A stretch of DNA of 33,569 bases, taken from positions 1 to 33,569 of the forward strand of contig NZ_DGUN01000021.1 in the NCBI RefSeq assembly GCF_002395745.1. Direction: 5' to 3'. Under the pieces are notes generated by a model, which did not search any database, was not told where the DNA came from, and was given only the letters and a program-made list of their open reading frames with translations. The stretch is from Fibrobacter sp. UBA4309 (GTDB lineage: Bacteria > Fibrobacterota > Fibrobacteria > Fibrobacterales > Fibrobacteraceae). A program made the position numbers and the translations under genes. This document shows positions 33,184 to 33,569 of the stretch, piece by piece; positions within the stretch are counted from its first letter, which is position 1; every line of letters starts with the position of its first letter.

Positions 33184-33213
33184 GTCATGGCGGGCTTGAC
33201 CCGCCATCTAGAC
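33184..33213. repeat. GTCATGGCGGG palindromic repeat, copy 2
   Basis: An exact direct copy of the 33121-33150 element, 63 bp downstream. Between the copies lies a pyrimidine-rich spacer with a CCCTTTTTCTCT tract and no gene. Confidence 0.85.
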
Positions 33214-33280
33214 TCCCCTTGAAAAAAAAATGTGCACTGTCATTTTCTGACATTCCCTAGAATCTATATTTTGCGGCACA

Positions 33281-33308
33281 GGGGACGCTTGTCCGTTTGT
33301 GCGTCCCC
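33281..33308 (+). promoter_or_regulatory. 5'-leader hairpin before the 64-codon gene
   Basis: GGGGACGC (33281-33288) pairs perfectly with GCGTCCCC (33301-33308) around a 12-nt loop. A promoter-like TATATTTTG (33265-33273) lies just upstream. A ribosome binding site AGAGAGG (33314-33320) lies just downstream. Confidence 0.5.
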
Positions 33309-33326
33309 TAGAAAGAGAGGTAAAAT

Positions 33327-33521
33327 ATGGATAGAATGTACTATTTCCCTTCCAAGAACGACTCCGGATTCTCCACGTTCAGCCGCCGCATCAATGAACA
33401 GCTTCAGCTGGGCGGCTTTGATGACGGTTTTGTCGACGACGAAACCCTGCTGCCCTTGTACCGCATGGGCGAAAGCGAAACCTACGTGCTGAGCGCCCTC
33501 GGCTGCCCTGTCGGGATGTAA
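33327..33521 (+). CDS. Hypothetical 64-residue protein
   Basis: The frame runs from ATG 33327 to TAA 33519-33521 and has an excellent ribosome binding site (AGAGAGG, 6 nt upstream). The product is acidic in its middle (FDDGFVDDETLLPLYRMGE), has no signal peptide or membrane segment, and ends in GCPVGM. I do not recognise a family. The strong ribosome binding site, the leader hairpin and codon use like the neighbours argue that it is real and expressed. Confidence 0.7.
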   Translation: MDRMYYFPSKNDSGFSTFSRRINEQLQLGGFDDGFVDDETLLPLYRMGESETYVLSALGCPVGM

Positions 33522-33544
33522 GCTCTTATGCAGTCAAACCTAGC

Positions 33545-33569
33545 ACGTCATTCGGCTCATACGTCATTC
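33545..33569. repeat. Start of another GTCATTC-type repeat at the window edge
   Basis: ACGTCATTC occurs twice (33545-33553 and 33561-33569), the second copy cut by the window end. It resembles the boundary of the GTCAT elements elsewhere in the window. Without the continuation it cannot be classified. Confidence 0.4.

Overview
The window looks like chromosomal DNA from a Fibrobacter-type bacterium (phylum Fibrobacterota, FCB group). The strongest markers are a TIGR02147-family gene followed 15 bp later by a lipoprotein with a FISUMP domain (Fibrobacter succinogenes major paralogous domain). An SprA-type outer-membrane translocon, BatD/BatE, MqnC and many lipoproteins agree with this. No rRNA, tRNA, CRISPR array, integrase or transposase was seen.

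Layout. Positions 1-140 hold the tail of an Ala/Pro/Lys-rich protein and its terminator. An M23 endopeptidase lipoprotein (270-1613, +) converges on a minus-strand operon of a cytoplasmic leucine-rich-repeat protein and two tandem S41 protease lipoproteins (5248 to 1610). The TIGR02147/FISUMP pair follows (5512-8328), then a solitary AIPR-family candidate phage-resistance gene (8602-10497) and the very large sprA (10629-17477). batD-batE run on the minus strand (20311 to 17703). A tiny, well-delimited 20-codon gene lies at 20525-20587. Two paralogous secreted esterases in opposite orientation bracket mqnC (20681-25058). A degenerate tandem ABC ATPase (25144-26592) precedes an mrp / DUF971 / sigma factor / TPR / TPR lipoprotein / RlpA series (26631-33119), and a 64-codon unknown gene ends the window.

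Most of the genes serve the cell envelope: peptidoglycan hydrolysis (M23, RlpA), periplasmic proteolysis (two S41), type IX-like secretion (SprA), and secreted esterases that carry a T9SS-tail-like module. Menaquinone synthesis (MqnC), Fe-S carriage (Mrp/DUF971) and transcription (sigma factor) are also represented.

The most unusual signals are not ordinary genes. First, a 96-bp multi-hairpin palindromic repeat beginning GTCATCC and ending ATGAC is inserted exactly in frame, as 32 codons, in the ABC ATPase. Related GTCAT-bounded elements lie between genes. Second, 7-bp-period arrays of differing sequence sit just 3' of stop codons in several spacers. Third, a Bacteroidetes-like TAnnTTTG/A box recurs 5-7 nt upstream of start codons that lack a Shine-Dalgarno sequence, which suggests leaderless or near-leaderless mRNAs. 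Fourth, there is the 20-codon gene with its own promoter, 5' hairpin, ribosome binding site and terminator.
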